Positions 6,096-14,578 of a stretch of 21,420 nucleotides of DNA are shown here, one piece after another (positions within the stretch are counted from its first letter, which is position 1; each line of letters begins with the position of its first letter). The translations under genes were made by a program, and so were the position numbers. The stretch comes from Chloroflexota bacterium. Its GTDB lineage: Bacteria > Chloroflexota > DTOL01 > JACQYG01. The stretch is taken from assembly GCA_016208345.1 (NCBI GenBank), contig JACQYG010000075.1, positions 1-21,420 of the forward strand. Reading direction: 5' to 3'. The notes below the pieces were generated by a model. The model made no database searches. It worked only from the letters and a program-made list of their open reading frames with translations, and was not told the DNA's origin.

Positions 6096-8744
6096 ATGGC
6101 AGCGCTCGTCAACCTCACCATCGACGATGTACCGGTCAGCGTCCCGCCCGGGACGCTGGTCACCGAGGCGGCGCGGGGCGTGGGGATAGATATACCCATC
6201 TTCTGTTCCCACCGCAAGCTCTCACCGCTGGGGGCCTGCCGCATGTGCGTGGTGGAGGTGGGCACGCCGCAGCGGGGCAAGGACGGGCAGATGGAGCGGG
6301 ATGCCAGGGGCCAGCCGGCCATAGCCATGATGCCCAAGCTGCAGACGGCGTGCACCACGGAGGTCTCCGAGGGGATGGTGGTGCTCACCCAGACGCCGGA
6401 GGTGGTCAAGGCACGCCGGGGGGTCCTGGAGTTCTTGCTCATTAACCATCCTTTGGACTGCCCGGTGTGTGACAAGGGCGGCGAGTGCGATCTCCAGGAC
6501 ATCACCTATAAATACGGCCCGGGCAAGAGCCGTTTCCCCCTCGCCGACAAGCGTCACTTCGTCAAGCCCGTAGACCTGAGCCCGCTCATCGTCCTGGACC
6601 GCGAGCGCTGCATCGCCTGCCAGCGCTGCACCCGTTTCTGCAGCGAGATCGCCGGGGACAATGTCCTGGTATTCGTGGAAAGGGGCGCTCTAACATATCT
6701 GGATGTTTTCCCGGGGCGAACCTACGACTGCAAGTTATCCGGAAACACCGTGGACATCTGCCCGGTGGGAGCCCTGACCAGCCGGGCCTTCCGCTTTCGG
6801 GCCCGGGCTTGGGAGGTGGAGAGGTACAATGGCATCTGCCCCCTGTGCAGTTGCGGCTGCAACACTTCGGTCCAGGTGCGCAGCGGGCAGGTGGTGCGCC
6901 TGGTGGCCCGGGAGAACGAGGCGGTGAACGAGGCCTGGATCTGCGATAAGGGCCGTTTCACCTACGACTACATTAACAGCGCCGAACGCCTGCGGTCGCC
7001 TCTGGTCAGAAAGGGCGGCGTCTTGACCCCGGTCTCCTGGGATGAGGCCTTGGGGGCCATCGCCGCGGGGTTTCGCGCCCTCCAGGCCACGAACGGTCCG
7101 GATTCAGTGGGTGGCATCGCCTCCTCGCGGAGCACGAACGAGGAACTCTACCTGTTCCAGAAGGTCTTCCGCGCCGGACTGGGCACCAATAACGTGGACC
7201 ATCGACTGAAAGAATGCTGGTACGAGGACGATGGGTTGCTGGGCCTGCCTCTCTCGGGCCCTATTCAGGGATTGGAGAAGGCCGACGCTATTCTGGTCCT
7301 CGGCGGGGACGTGGCCCAGGAGCAGCCCATCGTCTTCTTGCGGTTGCGCAAGGCGGTGGTGCGAGGCGGCGCCAGGCTCCTCTTGGCCAACCCGAAGGGA
7401 ACCGAACTGGACCGCCTGGCCCACCTGTGGTTGGGCTACCGGTATGGCAGCGAGACCGCGCTGATCTACGGCCTGGTCAACGCCCTCGTTTCCGAGGGCC
7501 TGTGTTCGGAAGAACACTTGGCAGATAGGTTCTTGGGCTGGGAGGTAGTCCGATCTTCGGTTGAGGAACACACGCTCGAACAGGTTTCCCGGGCCACGGG
7601 CCTGAAGCCTGAGGCTTTGGGCGCGACGGCCCGGGCCCTGGCCGGGGCGGCCAACCCCGCCATCCTGTTCGGGAACCAGATCGTTCAGCGGTCAAACGCC
7701 GATGTCATAATCAAGGCCTTGGCCAACCTGGCCCTGGTCCTGGCCCGGCCGGAGCGAGGCCCGGCGAGCCTGATGGCCCTGGGCGCCAATGGGAATTCCC
7801 AGGGGGCGATGTACCTGGGGGTCCTGCCGACGGCCCTGCCAGGGCGTCGCCCCCTTGATGACGGCGAGTATCGAGCCCGGCTAGGGGCAGACTGGGGCGC
7901 GGCCCTGCCGGAACAACCGGGACTGGGCACCCGAAAGATGCTGTCCGAGGCGGGGTCGAAGGTCAAGGGCCTGTATCTTTTTGGCGTGGATCTTTTGTCC
8001 GACTATCCGGACGGCGCCAAGGCAGAGCGAGCGCTGGAAGCCCTGGATTTCCTGGTGGTGCAAGACCTGTTCCTGACCCCCACCGCTGCCCGGGCCGATG
8101 TGGTGCTGCCTGGAACCAGCTTCGTGGAGAAGGAAGGCACCTATACTAATCTGGAGGGCCGGGTGCAGCGGAATGCCCGGGGGCTTGGGCTCCAGGAGGG
8201 CATCATGGCCGAATGGCAGGCCCTCTCGACCCTGGGCAGCGAGCTGGGCGGCGATTTCGGTTACGCTTCGCCTGGGGAGATCCGGGAGGAGATGGCCCTG
8301 GTATTGCCCTGGTACCGAGGCCTGGACTTCGAGGCCATAGGTTTCTTTACCAGTAAAGAATCTGGGGAAAACCAGCGGCGCTTCTTTCCCGGTGAGCGCT
8401 TCGGGGTTCCAGTGGAGGACGAAGGGTTTCCTTTTATCCTGTTGCTGGGGGAACCGTTCTATTCCACCGATACCTTTTCCAGCCGTTGTCCGGTCTTGGG
8501 CCCGGTCCTGGCCAGGTCCCGGATAGAGATGAATCCGCGGGAGGCCTCGGCCCTGGGCCTAATGGAGGGGGAGGTCGCTCGGGTCTCCTCGTCGGCCGGA
8601 GAGCTGAGCCTGCCGGTGCGGCATAACTCAGATTGTCCGCCCGGCACGGTCTACATCCCCTGGCGCGGGAGCGATGCCAACGCCAATCGGCTCTTCCATG
8701 ATGGGATGGAAGTGCCTCGCGTCAAGATAAGCGTACTGCCATAG
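6096..8744 (+). CDS. nuoG: NADH-quinone oxidoreductase subunit G (clusters N1b, N4, N5, N7)
   Basis: NuoG is the largest complex I subunit, carrying Fe-S clusters between NuoF and NuoI; its C-terminal half is a molybdopterin-oxidoreductase-like fold without cofactor. In the 882-residue protein I see cluster N1b (Cys37, Cys48, Cys51, Cys86), N5 (His118, Cys122, Cys125, Cys131 in HPLDCPVCDKGGEC), the N4 region (CIACQRCTRFC from 172, CPVGALTS at 222), and a complete N7 motif C-x2-C-x3-C-x27-C (Cys248, 251, 255, 283). N7 occurs only in some bacterial complexes I. The ATG start has only a weak ribosome site. The gene begins 93 bp after nuoF, behind a hairpin repeat. Residues 750-755 (FFTSKE) are encoded by a copy of the dispersed palindrome. 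The C-terminal region (about 770-880) resembles the molybdopterin-dinucleotide-binding fold. Confidence 0.96.
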   Translation: MAALVNLTIDDVPVSVPPGTLVTEAARGVGIDIPIFCSHRKLSPLGACRMCVVEVGTPQRGKDGQMERDARGQPAIAMMPKLQTACTTEVSEGMVVLTQTPEVVKARRGVLEFLLINHPLDCPVCDKGGECDLQDITYKYGPGKSRFPLADKRHFVKPVDLSPLIVLDRERCIACQRCTRFCSEIAGDNVLVFVERGALTYLDVFPGRTYDCKLSGNTVDICPVGALTSRAFRFRARAWEVERYNGICPLCSCGCNTSVQVRSGQVVRLVARENEAVNEAWICDKGRFTYDYINSAERLRSPLVRKGGVLTPVSWDEALGAIAAGFRALQATNGPDSVGGIASSRSTNEELYLFQKVFRAGLGTNNVDHRLKECWYEDDGLLGLPLSGPIQGLEKADAILVLGGDVAQEQPIVFLRLRKAVVRGGARLLLANPKGTELDRLAHLWLGYRYGSETALIYGLVNALVSEGLCSEEHLADRFLGWEVVRSSVEEHTLEQVSRATGLKPEALGATARALAGAANPAILFGNQIVQRSNADVIIKALANLALVLARPERGPASLMALGANGNSQGAMYLGVLPTALPGRRPLDDGEYRARLGADWGAALPEQPGLGTRKMLSEAGSKVKGLYLFGVDLLSDYPDGAKAERALEALDFLVVQDLFLTPTAARADVVLPGTSFVEKEGTYTNLEGRVQRNARGLGLQEGIMAEWQALSTLGSELGGDFGYASPGEIREEMALVLPWYRGLDFEAIGFFTSKESGENQRRFFPGERFGVPVEDEGFPFILLLGEPFYSTDTFSSRCPVLGPVLARSRIEMNPREASALGLMEGEVARVSSSAGELSLPVRHNSDCPPGTVYIPWRGSDANANRLFHDGMEVPRVKISVLP
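8343..8360. repeat. Palindromic repeat, copy 4, inside nuoG (TTCTTTACCAGTAAAGAA)
   Basis: Best copy of the family: perfect 8-base arms TTCTTTAC and GTAAAGAA around CA. It coincides exactly with six nuoG codons (Phe-Phe-Thr-Ser-Lys-Glu, residues 750-755), in what looks like a variable linker between the main oxidoreductase-like domain and the C-terminal domain. Its AT-rich codons stand out from the GC-rich surroundings. Confidence 0.85.
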
Positions 8745-8748
8745 GTAG

Positions 8749-9768
8749 ATGTCCATGGCCGAGACCCTGGCGATCATCTTCGTCAAATGCGGGGCCATCC
8801 TGGTGGGACTTTTGACCGGCTTCGCCTATATGACCTGGGTGGAGCGAAAGGTGGTGGCCCGCATCCAGGTGCGCTATGGCCCCAACCGCGTGGGCCCCTT
8901 CGGGCTGATGCAGCCTGTGGCCGATGGCCTGAAGCTCCTCTTCAAGGAGGACATCATGCCGGCCCAGGCCGACCGGCTCACCTACATCCTGGCCCCGGCG
9001 ATCTCCTTGATCGCCGCCCTGATGGCCTTTGCCGTCATCACCATCGGCCCGGCAGTGAACCTCTTCGGCCGGGAGGTCACCTTGAACCTGGCCGACGTGA
9101 ACGTGGGTGTGCTCTACGTCCTGGCCATGGCCTCCATGGGCGTATACGGCATCATCCTGGGCGGTTGGTCCACCAACAACAAGTACTCCTTCCTGGGTGG
9201 CCTGCGCTCGGCGGCCCAGGTGATCAGCTACGAGCTGTCACTGGGGCTGTCGCTGGTGGGGGTGCTTTTGCTAACCGGTTCGCTCCGGCCCCTGGACATC
9301 GTCCAGGCCCAGGGTGGCTATTGGCTGGGCTTCATTCCCCGCTGGTTCATCTTCCTGCAGCCAGTGGGGGCAGCGCTGTTCATGATCTGCGCCGTCGCCG
9401 ACGTGAACCGGGCGCCCTTTGACCTGCCCGAGGCCGATACCGAGCTGGTGGCCGGATATCACACCGACTATTCCAGCATTAAGTTCGCCCTGTTTTTCAT
9501 GGCCGAGTACATCAACATGATCACCATGAGCGCCTTGACGGTGACCCTGTTCTTCGGCGGGTGGCAGGGTCCCCTATTGCCGCCGGCCCTCTGGTTTTCC
9601 CTCAAGGTGCTCGTTTTCCTTTTCTGTTTCGTCTGGCTGCGGGCGACCTTGCCGCGCCTTCGGTACGATCGGCTCATGGGCCTGGGCTGGAAGGTACTTC
9701 TGCCGCTGGCGCTGGCCAACGTCTTCGTCACCGCCCTGGCTGTAGTGCTGAAAGAGATGTACTTCTGA
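8749..9768 (+). CDS. nuoH: NADH-quinone oxidoreductase subunit H
   Basis: NuoH is the membrane subunit that forms the heel of complex I and the entry to the quinone tunnel, linking the peripheral arm to the pump modules. The 339-residue protein has about eight hydrophobic helices and the family signatures WVERKVVARIQVRYGPNRVG (first cytoplasmic loop), ADGLKLLFKEDIMP, SAAQVISYELSLGLSLVGVL and the acidic loop DVNRAPFDLPEADTELVAGY, all well conserved. An in-frame ATG at 8755 has better spacing to the weak AGGT at 8743-8746 and is an equally plausible start, removing two residues. The stop codon overlaps the nuoI start (TGATG). Confidence 0.96.
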   Translation: MSMAETLAIIFVKCGAILVGLLTGFAYMTWVERKVVARIQVRYGPNRVGPFGLMQPVADGLKLLFKEDIMPAQADRLTYILAPAISLIAALMAFAVITIGPAVNLFGREVTLNLADVNVGVLYVLAMASMGVYGIILGGWSTNNKYSFLGGLRSAAQVISYELSLGLSLVGVLLLTGSLRPLDIVQAQGGYWLGFIPRWFIFLQPVGAALFMICAVADVNRAPFDLPEADTELVAGYHTDYSSIKFALFFMAEYINMITMSALTVTLFFGGWQGPLLPPALWFSLKVLVFLFCFVWLRATLPRLRYDRLMGLGWKVLLPLALANVFVTALAVVLKEMYF

Positions 9769-10238
9769 TGCTGGAACGGTTTTTCCAGAACGTCCTGGTC
9801 GCCCTGCCCAAAGGGTTGTACACGACCCTGAAGCATTCCTGGCGCAAGCCGGTCACCGTGCAATATCCGGAGGAGAAGCTGACCTTGCCGGCCCGGGCCC
9901 GCTGGCGCCACTACCTGCGCCGCTGGGACAACGGCCTGGAACGGTGTATTGGCTGCGCGCTTTGTGCTGCCGCTTGCCCCGCCGATGCCATCTACGTGGA
10001 GGCTGGGGAGAATACGGAGGGGGCTCGCTTCTCCCCCGGGGAGCGCTATGGCAAGGTCTACGAGATCAACATGATCCGCTGTATCTTCTGCGGGTTTTGC
10101 CAGGAGGCTTGCCCTACCGAGGCCATCGTTTTGGGCAAGGTCTATGAGTTCGTTAGCTACGGTCGGGACGGCTTCATCTACACCAAGGACATGCTGTTGG
10201 AGCCGCCTCCGGATGACTCCAGGCGAGGGCAGGGCTAG
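9768..10238 (+). CDS. nuoI: NADH-quinone oxidoreductase subunit I (clusters N6a, N6b)
   Basis: NuoI is the TYKY-type ferredoxin subunit that passes electrons from NuoG to N2 in NuoB through two [4Fe-4S] clusters. The 156-residue protein carries two classical motifs: Cys60, 63, 66, 70 (CIGCALCAAACP) and Cys105, 108, 111, 115 (CIFCGFCQEACP). An amphipathic N-terminal stretch (FFQNVLVALPKGLYTTLKH) fits membrane-surface anchoring. I chose the ATG overlapping the nuoH stop by one base, giving the normal N-terminus. The longer upstream extension of the same frame lies inside nuoH and has no family similarity. nuoJ starts 3 bp after the stop. Confidence 0.96.
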   Translation: MLERFFQNVLVALPKGLYTTLKHSWRKPVTVQYPEEKLTLPARARWRHYLRRWDNGLERCIGCALCAAACPADAIYVEAGENTEGARFSPGERYGKVYEINMIRCIFCGFCQEACPTEAIVLGKVYEFVSYGRDGFIYTKDMLLEPPPDDSRRGQG

Positions 10239-10241
10239 CCG

Positions 10242-10748
10242 GTGGAACTAGCATTGTTTCTCTCGGTGGGCGCTATAGCCATACTGGGGGCGGTGGGGGT
10301 GGTGACCCTGCGGAACGCCGTGCACAGCGCCTTGAGCCTGATCACGAACATGGTGGCCCTGGCAGTGCTCTTCCTGATGCTGAACGCCCAGTTTGTGGCC
10401 ATCGTCCAGATCATCGTCTATGCCGGGGCGGTGATGGTGTTGTTCCTTTTCGTGATCATGCTCCTTGGAGAAAAGGCGCAAGAAAGCCGGGAGCGGCTGC
10501 CCGGGCAACGCGTCTTTGCCATCGCACTGGGCGCGTTGCTGCTGGCGGAGATAATCTATGTGGCTCAGCCCAACCTGCTCCCCGGCCTGCCGGGGAAGGC
10601 CACCACTGATATGGTGGCCCAGGGCGGCAACGTCCAGTTGGTGGGCAGGCTCTTGCTCAGCGATTACGTCTTTCCCTTTGAGCTGACGTCAGTCCTGCTC
10701 CTAGTGGCCATCGTCGGGGCGGTGGTGCTAGCCAAAAGGAAGTTGTAG
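10242..10748 (+). CDS. nuoJ: NADH-quinone oxidoreductase subunit J
   Basis: NuoJ is a five-helix membrane subunit between NuoH/NuoA and NuoK; one of its helices carries a pi-bulge that is important in coupling. The 168-residue protein shows the conserved central part [20 protein letters not shown] and [20 protein letters not shown], the helix with the flexible Tyr/Gly region, followed by a loop (about 115-140) and the final helix [22 protein letters not shown]. The GTG start follows AGGG seven bases upstream. Length is normal, the last helix is present, and nuoK starts 1 bp after the stop. Confidence 0.95.
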   Translation: MELALFLSVGAIAILGAVGVVTLRNAVHSALSLITNMVALAVLFLMLNAQFVAIVQIIVYAGAVMVLFLFVIMLLGEKAQESRERLPGQRVFAIALGALLLAEIIYVAQPNLLPGLPGKATTDMVAQGGNVQLVGRLLLSDYVFPFELTSVLLLVAIVGAVVLAKRKL

Positions 10749-10749
10749 C

Positions 10750-11052
10750 ATGGTCCCGGTCTCCTACTATTTGATCTTGAGTGGCATCCTGTTCACCATC
10801 GGCACAGTGGGGATCCTGGTCAGGCGTAACGCCCTGGTCATCTTCATGTCCATTGAGGTGATGCTGAACGCGGTGAACCTGACCTTCCTGGCCGCCGGCC
10901 GCTATTTGAATTCCCTGGATGGCCAGGTGATCGTCTTGCTGGTGCTCACGGTGGCGGCGGCGGAGGTCGCGGTGGGGCTGGCCCTGATCGTGGCGATCTT
11001 CCGGAGCCGGGGAACGACGGATGTAGATGAGGTGAACCTGCTGAAATGGTGA
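10750..11052 (+). CDS. nuoK: NADH-quinone oxidoreductase subunit K
   Basis: NuoK is a three-helix membrane subunit related to MrpC, carrying two buried glutamates of the proton pathway. The 100-residue protein contains both: Glu36 in [13 protein letters not shown] and Glu72 in [14 protein letters not shown], at the same numbering as in E. coli. AAGGAAG seven bases before the ATG is a strong ribosome-binding site. The protein is complete, and nuoL starts 8 bp downstream. Confidence 0.96.
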   Translation: MVPVSYYLILSGILFTIGTVGILVRRNALVIFMSIEVMLNAVNLTFLAAGRYLNSLDGQVIVLLVLTVAAAEVAVGLALIVAIFRSRGTTDVDEVNLLKW

Positions 11053-11060
11053 TCCGGTAG

Positions 11061-12980
11061 ATGTTATACCAGGCATGGATCATTCCAATACTCCCTCTCC
11101 TGGGCGCAGCGACCAATGCCTTCCTGGGCGCCAGGTTGGGCAAGCGCTTTGTGAGCCTGGTGGCCTGTGGCACAGTGGGGCTGGCGTTTTGGGGCTCGGC
11201 CTGGGTTTTCGCGGACCTGACCCGACTCCCGGCAGGAGAACGGCTGGCGATGCTGCCTATGTACCAGTGGATCAGCGCCGGGGATTTCCAGGTGAATTTC
11301 GCCCTGCAGGTCGACCCGCTCTCGGCGGTGATGCTCCTGGTGGTCAGCGGCGTGAGCTTCCTGATCCACGTCTATTCCACGGGGTACATGGCTGAGGACC
11401 GGGGCTACGCCCGATACTTTACCTATCTGAACCTGTTCGTCTTCTCCATGCTCCTCCTGGTCACCGCGAATAACTTCCTGGTGCTGTACGTGGGATGGGA
11501 ACTGGTGGGTTTGTGCTCTTACCTGCTCATCGGCTTTTGGTATGAGCGCAAGGCGGCGGCCGATGCCGGGAAGAAGGCCTTCATCGTCAACCGGGTTGGG
11601 GATCTTGGCTTTGCCCTGGGGGTAATGCTCATCTTCGTTACCTTTGGAAGCCTGGACTACCAGGACGTCTTCGCCGGGGCCCCCCAGATGCTGGCGGTAG
11701 GGAGCGTGACCGCCACCACAATCACCCTCCTGCTGTTTGTGGGCGCCACCGGTAAGTCGGCGCAGATCCCGCTCTACGTCTGGTTGCCGGACGCCATGGA
11801 GGGGCCTACGCCGGTGAGCGCCCTGATCCACGCCGCCACCATGGTCACCGCCGGGGTGTACATGGTGGCCAGGACCCACGCCCTGTTCGAGCTGGCTCCC
11901 TTCTCCCTGTCCGTGGTGGCCACCATCGGTGCGGTCACTGCCTTCTACGCCGCCACCATCGCCTTGGTGCAGGCCGACATCAAGCGCATGCTGGCCTACT
12001 CCACCATCAGCCAGCTCGGCTACATGTTCCTGGCCGTGGGCGTTGGGGCCTACGCTGCCGGGATCTTTCACCTGACCACCCACGCCTTCTTCAAGGCCCT
12101 CCTGTTCCTGGGGGCAGGCAGCGTCATGCACGCCCTGGGGGGCGAGACCAACATGCTGAAGATGGGCGGCCTTCGCCTGAAGCTGCCGGTCACCTATTGG
12201 GCCTTCGTGGTGGGCGCCCTGGCCATCAGCGGGTTCCCGGGGCTCTCGGGCTTCTTCAGCAAGGACGCCATACTGTGGCAGGCCTTTGCCAGTCCCCGGG
12301 GGGGCATAGCCCTGTGGGCCATGGGGCTTGCCACTGGGGCCCTCACCGCCTTCTATGCCCTCCGGGCCGTATTCCTGACCTTTCATGGTGAGTCGCGGCT
12401 GACGTGGGAGGCGGAGCGCCACGTTCACGAGCCACCGTCCAGCATGGCGTTGCCGCTGGGCCTCCTGGCAGCCCTGGCGGCCCTGGGAGGCTATCTCGGC
12501 CTGCCGCACATCCTGGGCGGCAGCGACGCCCTCGGCTCCTTCCTGGCCCCGGTTTTCCTCGACCAGGCGAACACGGCGCTGGAGACGCAGGCTCCAGGGA
12601 ACGAGCTGGGGCTCATGGGCCTGGCGGTCCTGGCGGCCTTCCTGGGCATGGGCCTGGCCTGGTACTTCTATCTGGCAAGGCCCGAAGCGCCGGGGGCCCT
12701 GGCCCGCCGCCTGGGGGGCCTGTATGCCCTCCTGGCGAACAAGTACTACGTGGACGAGATCTACGGTGGCCTGGTGGTCCAGCCGTTGGTGGCCCTGGCG
12801 CATTTCCTGGGCGAGGGGTTTGAGATCGCAGTGATCGATGGGGTAGTGAACGGCGTGGGACGGACGGTGGCCGCCTCGGGTGCCTGGCTGCGGAGGTTGC
12901 AGACCGGCTTCGTGCGCAACTACGCCCTGTCCATCTTCCTGGGAGCGGTGATAGTTTTGGGGTATTTCCTTTTCCGGTGA
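11061..12980 (+). CDS. nuoL: NADH-quinone oxidoreductase subunit L (antiporter-like)
   Basis: NuoL is the distal Mrp-antiporter-like pump subunit, normally with 14 core helices plus a long lateral helix and a final anchor helix. The 639-residue protein shows YVGWELVGLCSYLLIGFW (the conserved Glu of helix 5), TGKSAQIPLYVWLPDAMEG and PVSALIHAATMVTAGVYM (Lys of helix 7 and the helix 7/8 region), DIKRMLAYSTISQLGYM, HLTTHAFFKALLFLGAGSV, and GFPGLSGFFSKDAI (Lys of helix 12). The C-terminal 120 residues, with NKYYVDEIYGGLVVQP and the terminal helix LSIFLGAVIVLGYFLF, match the lateral-helix region. The ribosome site is weak. Length is normal and nothing appears missing. Confidence 0.96.
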   Translation: MLYQAWIIPILPLLGAATNAFLGARLGKRFVSLVACGTVGLAFWGSAWVFADLTRLPAGERLAMLPMYQWISAGDFQVNFALQVDPLSAVMLLVVSGVSFLIHVYSTGYMAEDRGYARYFTYLNLFVFSMLLLVTANNFLVLYVGWELVGLCSYLLIGFWYERKAAADAGKKAFIVNRVGDLGFALGVMLIFVTFGSLDYQDVFAGAPQMLAVGSVTATTITLLLFVGATGKSAQIPLYVWLPDAMEGPTPVSALIHAATMVTAGVYMVARTHALFELAPFSLSVVATIGAVTAFYAATIALVQADIKRMLAYSTISQLGYMFLAVGVGAYAAGIFHLTTHAFFKALLFLGAGSVMHALGGETNMLKMGGLRLKLPVTYWAFVVGALAISGFPGLSGFFSKDAILWQAFASPRGGIALWAMGLATGALTAFYALRAVFLTFHGESRLTWEAERHVHEPPSSMALPLGLLAALAALGGYLGLPHILGGSDALGSFLAPVFLDQANTALETQAPGNELGLMGLAVLAAFLGMGLAWYFYLARPEAPGALARRLGGLYALLANKYYVDEIYGGLVVQPLVALAHFLGEGFEIAVIDGVVNGVGRTVAASGAWLRRLQTGFVRNYALSIFLGAVIVLGYFLFR

Positions 12981-12984
12981 GCTC

Positions 12985-14547
12985 ATGAATCAGTTGGGCT
13001 TTCCGCTGCTTTCCGCAATCGTGTATTTGCCCCTGGCCGGGGCGGCGGCAGTGTTGGCCGTAGATGGCAGGAATCCGGCGCTGGTGAAGGCGACGGCCTT
13101 CCTTTTCTCTTCGCTTACGCTTCTGGCCTCGCTGCCGCTATACCTCTTCTTCCAGGCCGACACCGCCGCCATGCAGTTCGTGGAGAAGGTGCCGTGGGTC
13201 GAGAGCCTGGGGATAAATTACCAGATGGGCATCGACGGCATCAGCCTGTGGCTGGTGCTTTTGACCACATTCCTGAGCGCCATCGCCATACTGTCCTCCT
13301 GGAGCGCCATCACCACCCGGGCGAAGGAGTACTACGCGGTGATGCTGGTCCTGGAGACCGGCATGATCGGTGTTTTCGTGGCCACTGACCTTTTCCTCTT
13401 CTACGTCTTCTGGGAGGCCATGCTCATCCCCATGTATCTGCTCATCGGCATCTGGGGCGGGCCCAGCCGCATCTACGCCGCGGTGAAGTTCTTCCTCTAT
13501 ACCATGGCCGGCGGCGTCTTGATGCTGGTGGGCATTCTCGCCTTGTATTTCATCAATCACGCGGTCACCGGCGTCTACACCTTTGACCTCCTGGAGCTCA
13601 GGAAGTTGAACCTGGACTTCTGGGCTCAACTGTGGCTCTTCCTGGCTTTCTCCGTGGCCTTTGCCATCAAGGTGCCCATGTTCCCCTTCCACACCTGGCT
13701 CCCCGATGCCCACGTGGAGGCCCCCACGGCGGGGAGCGTGCTCCTGGCGGGCGTGCTCTTGAAGATGGGGACCTACGGTTTCGTGCGCTTCAGCCTGCCT
13801 CTATTCCCCGCCGCGGCCCGGGAGCTGTCATCCATCATCGCCGCGCTGGCCATCATCGGCATCGTCTACGGGGCTTTGGTGTCCTTGGTTCAAGAGGACG
13901 TGAAAAAGCTGGTGGCCTATTCCAGCGTCTCCCACCTGGGGTTTGTGATGCTGGGGCTCTTTGCCTTCAATTCCCAGGGGGTGCAGGGCGGGATATTGCA
14001 GATGATCAACCACGGGCTCTCCACCGGCGCCTTGTTCCTGATCGTGGGCATGCTGTACGAGCGGCGGCATACCCGGATGATCGCCGACTTCGGCGGTCTG
14101 TGGAAGGCCATCCCGCTGTTCTCGATGGCGCTCTTGGTGGTCTCGCTGGCCTCCATCGGCCTGCCGGGCCTGAACGGCTTCGTGGGGGAGTTCCTGATCC
14201 TGGTGGGGGCCTTTCGGCACGACTGGCTATGGGCGGCCTTCGGCGCCACGGGGGTGATCCTCTCGGCGGTTTACATGCTCTGGATGCTGCAGCGGATGGT
14301 CTTCGGGGAACTCAAAAGCCAGCAAAACCAGGGGCTCCGGGACCTTTCGGCCCGGGAGGTCCTGGTGTTGGCGCCGATCATCGTCCTGATCTTCCTGATC
14401 GGGGTCTACCCCTGGCCCTTCCTGAAGCCCATGGAGGCCTCTACCCAGGCACTCCTGGCGGAGGTGAAGTCAAAGGGCCAGGTCTTGGTGTTAGATGGGA
14501 TACAGGCAGAGGGCATCCCCATGGCACGACAAGACCTGTATCGCTAG
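12985..14547 (+). CDS. nuoM: NADH-quinone oxidoreductase subunit M (antiporter-like)
   Basis: NuoM is the middle antiporter-like pump subunit. The 520-residue protein carries LFLFYVFWEAMLIPMYLLIG (key Glu of helix 5), AIKVPMFPFHTWLPDAHVEA (key Lys and HTWLPDAH block), PTAGSVLLAGVLLKMGTYG, EDVKKLVAYSSVSHLGFV, MINHGLSTGALFLIVGMLYER, and LPGLNGFVGEFLIL (Glu of helix 12). All expected charged residues of the proton path are present. The ATG lies 4 bp after the nuoL stop. The hydrophilic tail (about 480-520) ends in a normal stop 31 bp before nuoN. Confidence 0.96.
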   Translation: MNQLGFPLLSAIVYLPLAGAAAVLAVDGRNPALVKATAFLFSSLTLLASLPLYLFFQADTAAMQFVEKVPWVESLGINYQMGIDGISLWLVLLTTFLSAIAILSSWSAITTRAKEYYAVMLVLETGMIGVFVATDLFLFYVFWEAMLIPMYLLIGIWGGPSRIYAAVKFFLYTMAGGVLMLVGILALYFINHAVTGVYTFDLLELRKLNLDFWAQLWLFLAFSVAFAIKVPMFPFHTWLPDAHVEAPTAGSVLLAGVLLKMGTYGFVRFSLPLFPAAARELSSIIAALAIIGIVYGALVSLVQEDVKKLVAYSSVSHLGFVMLGLFAFNSQGVQGGILQMINHGLSTGALFLIVGMLYERRHTRMIADFGGLWKAIPLFSMALLVVSLASIGLPGLNGFVGEFLILVGAFRHDWLWAAFGATGVILSAVYMLWMLQRMVFGELKSQQNQGLRDLSAREVLVLAPIIVLIFLIGVYPWPFLKPMEASTQALLAEVKSKGQVLVLDGIQAEGIPMARQDLYR

Positions 14548-14578
14548 CCGCAAACCCTTTATACCCTGGAGTCAGCTC

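Noticed and set aside
901..8360. Palindrome copies as a CRISPR array
   Set aside because: Copies are thousands of bases apart, with genes between them, and there is no regular spacer pattern.
11064..12986. 640-codon antisense open frame opposite nuoL
   Set aside because: Low-complexity Gln/Gly/His-rich translation expected from the antisense of GC-rich membrane-protein codons; nuoL on the + strand is unambiguous.
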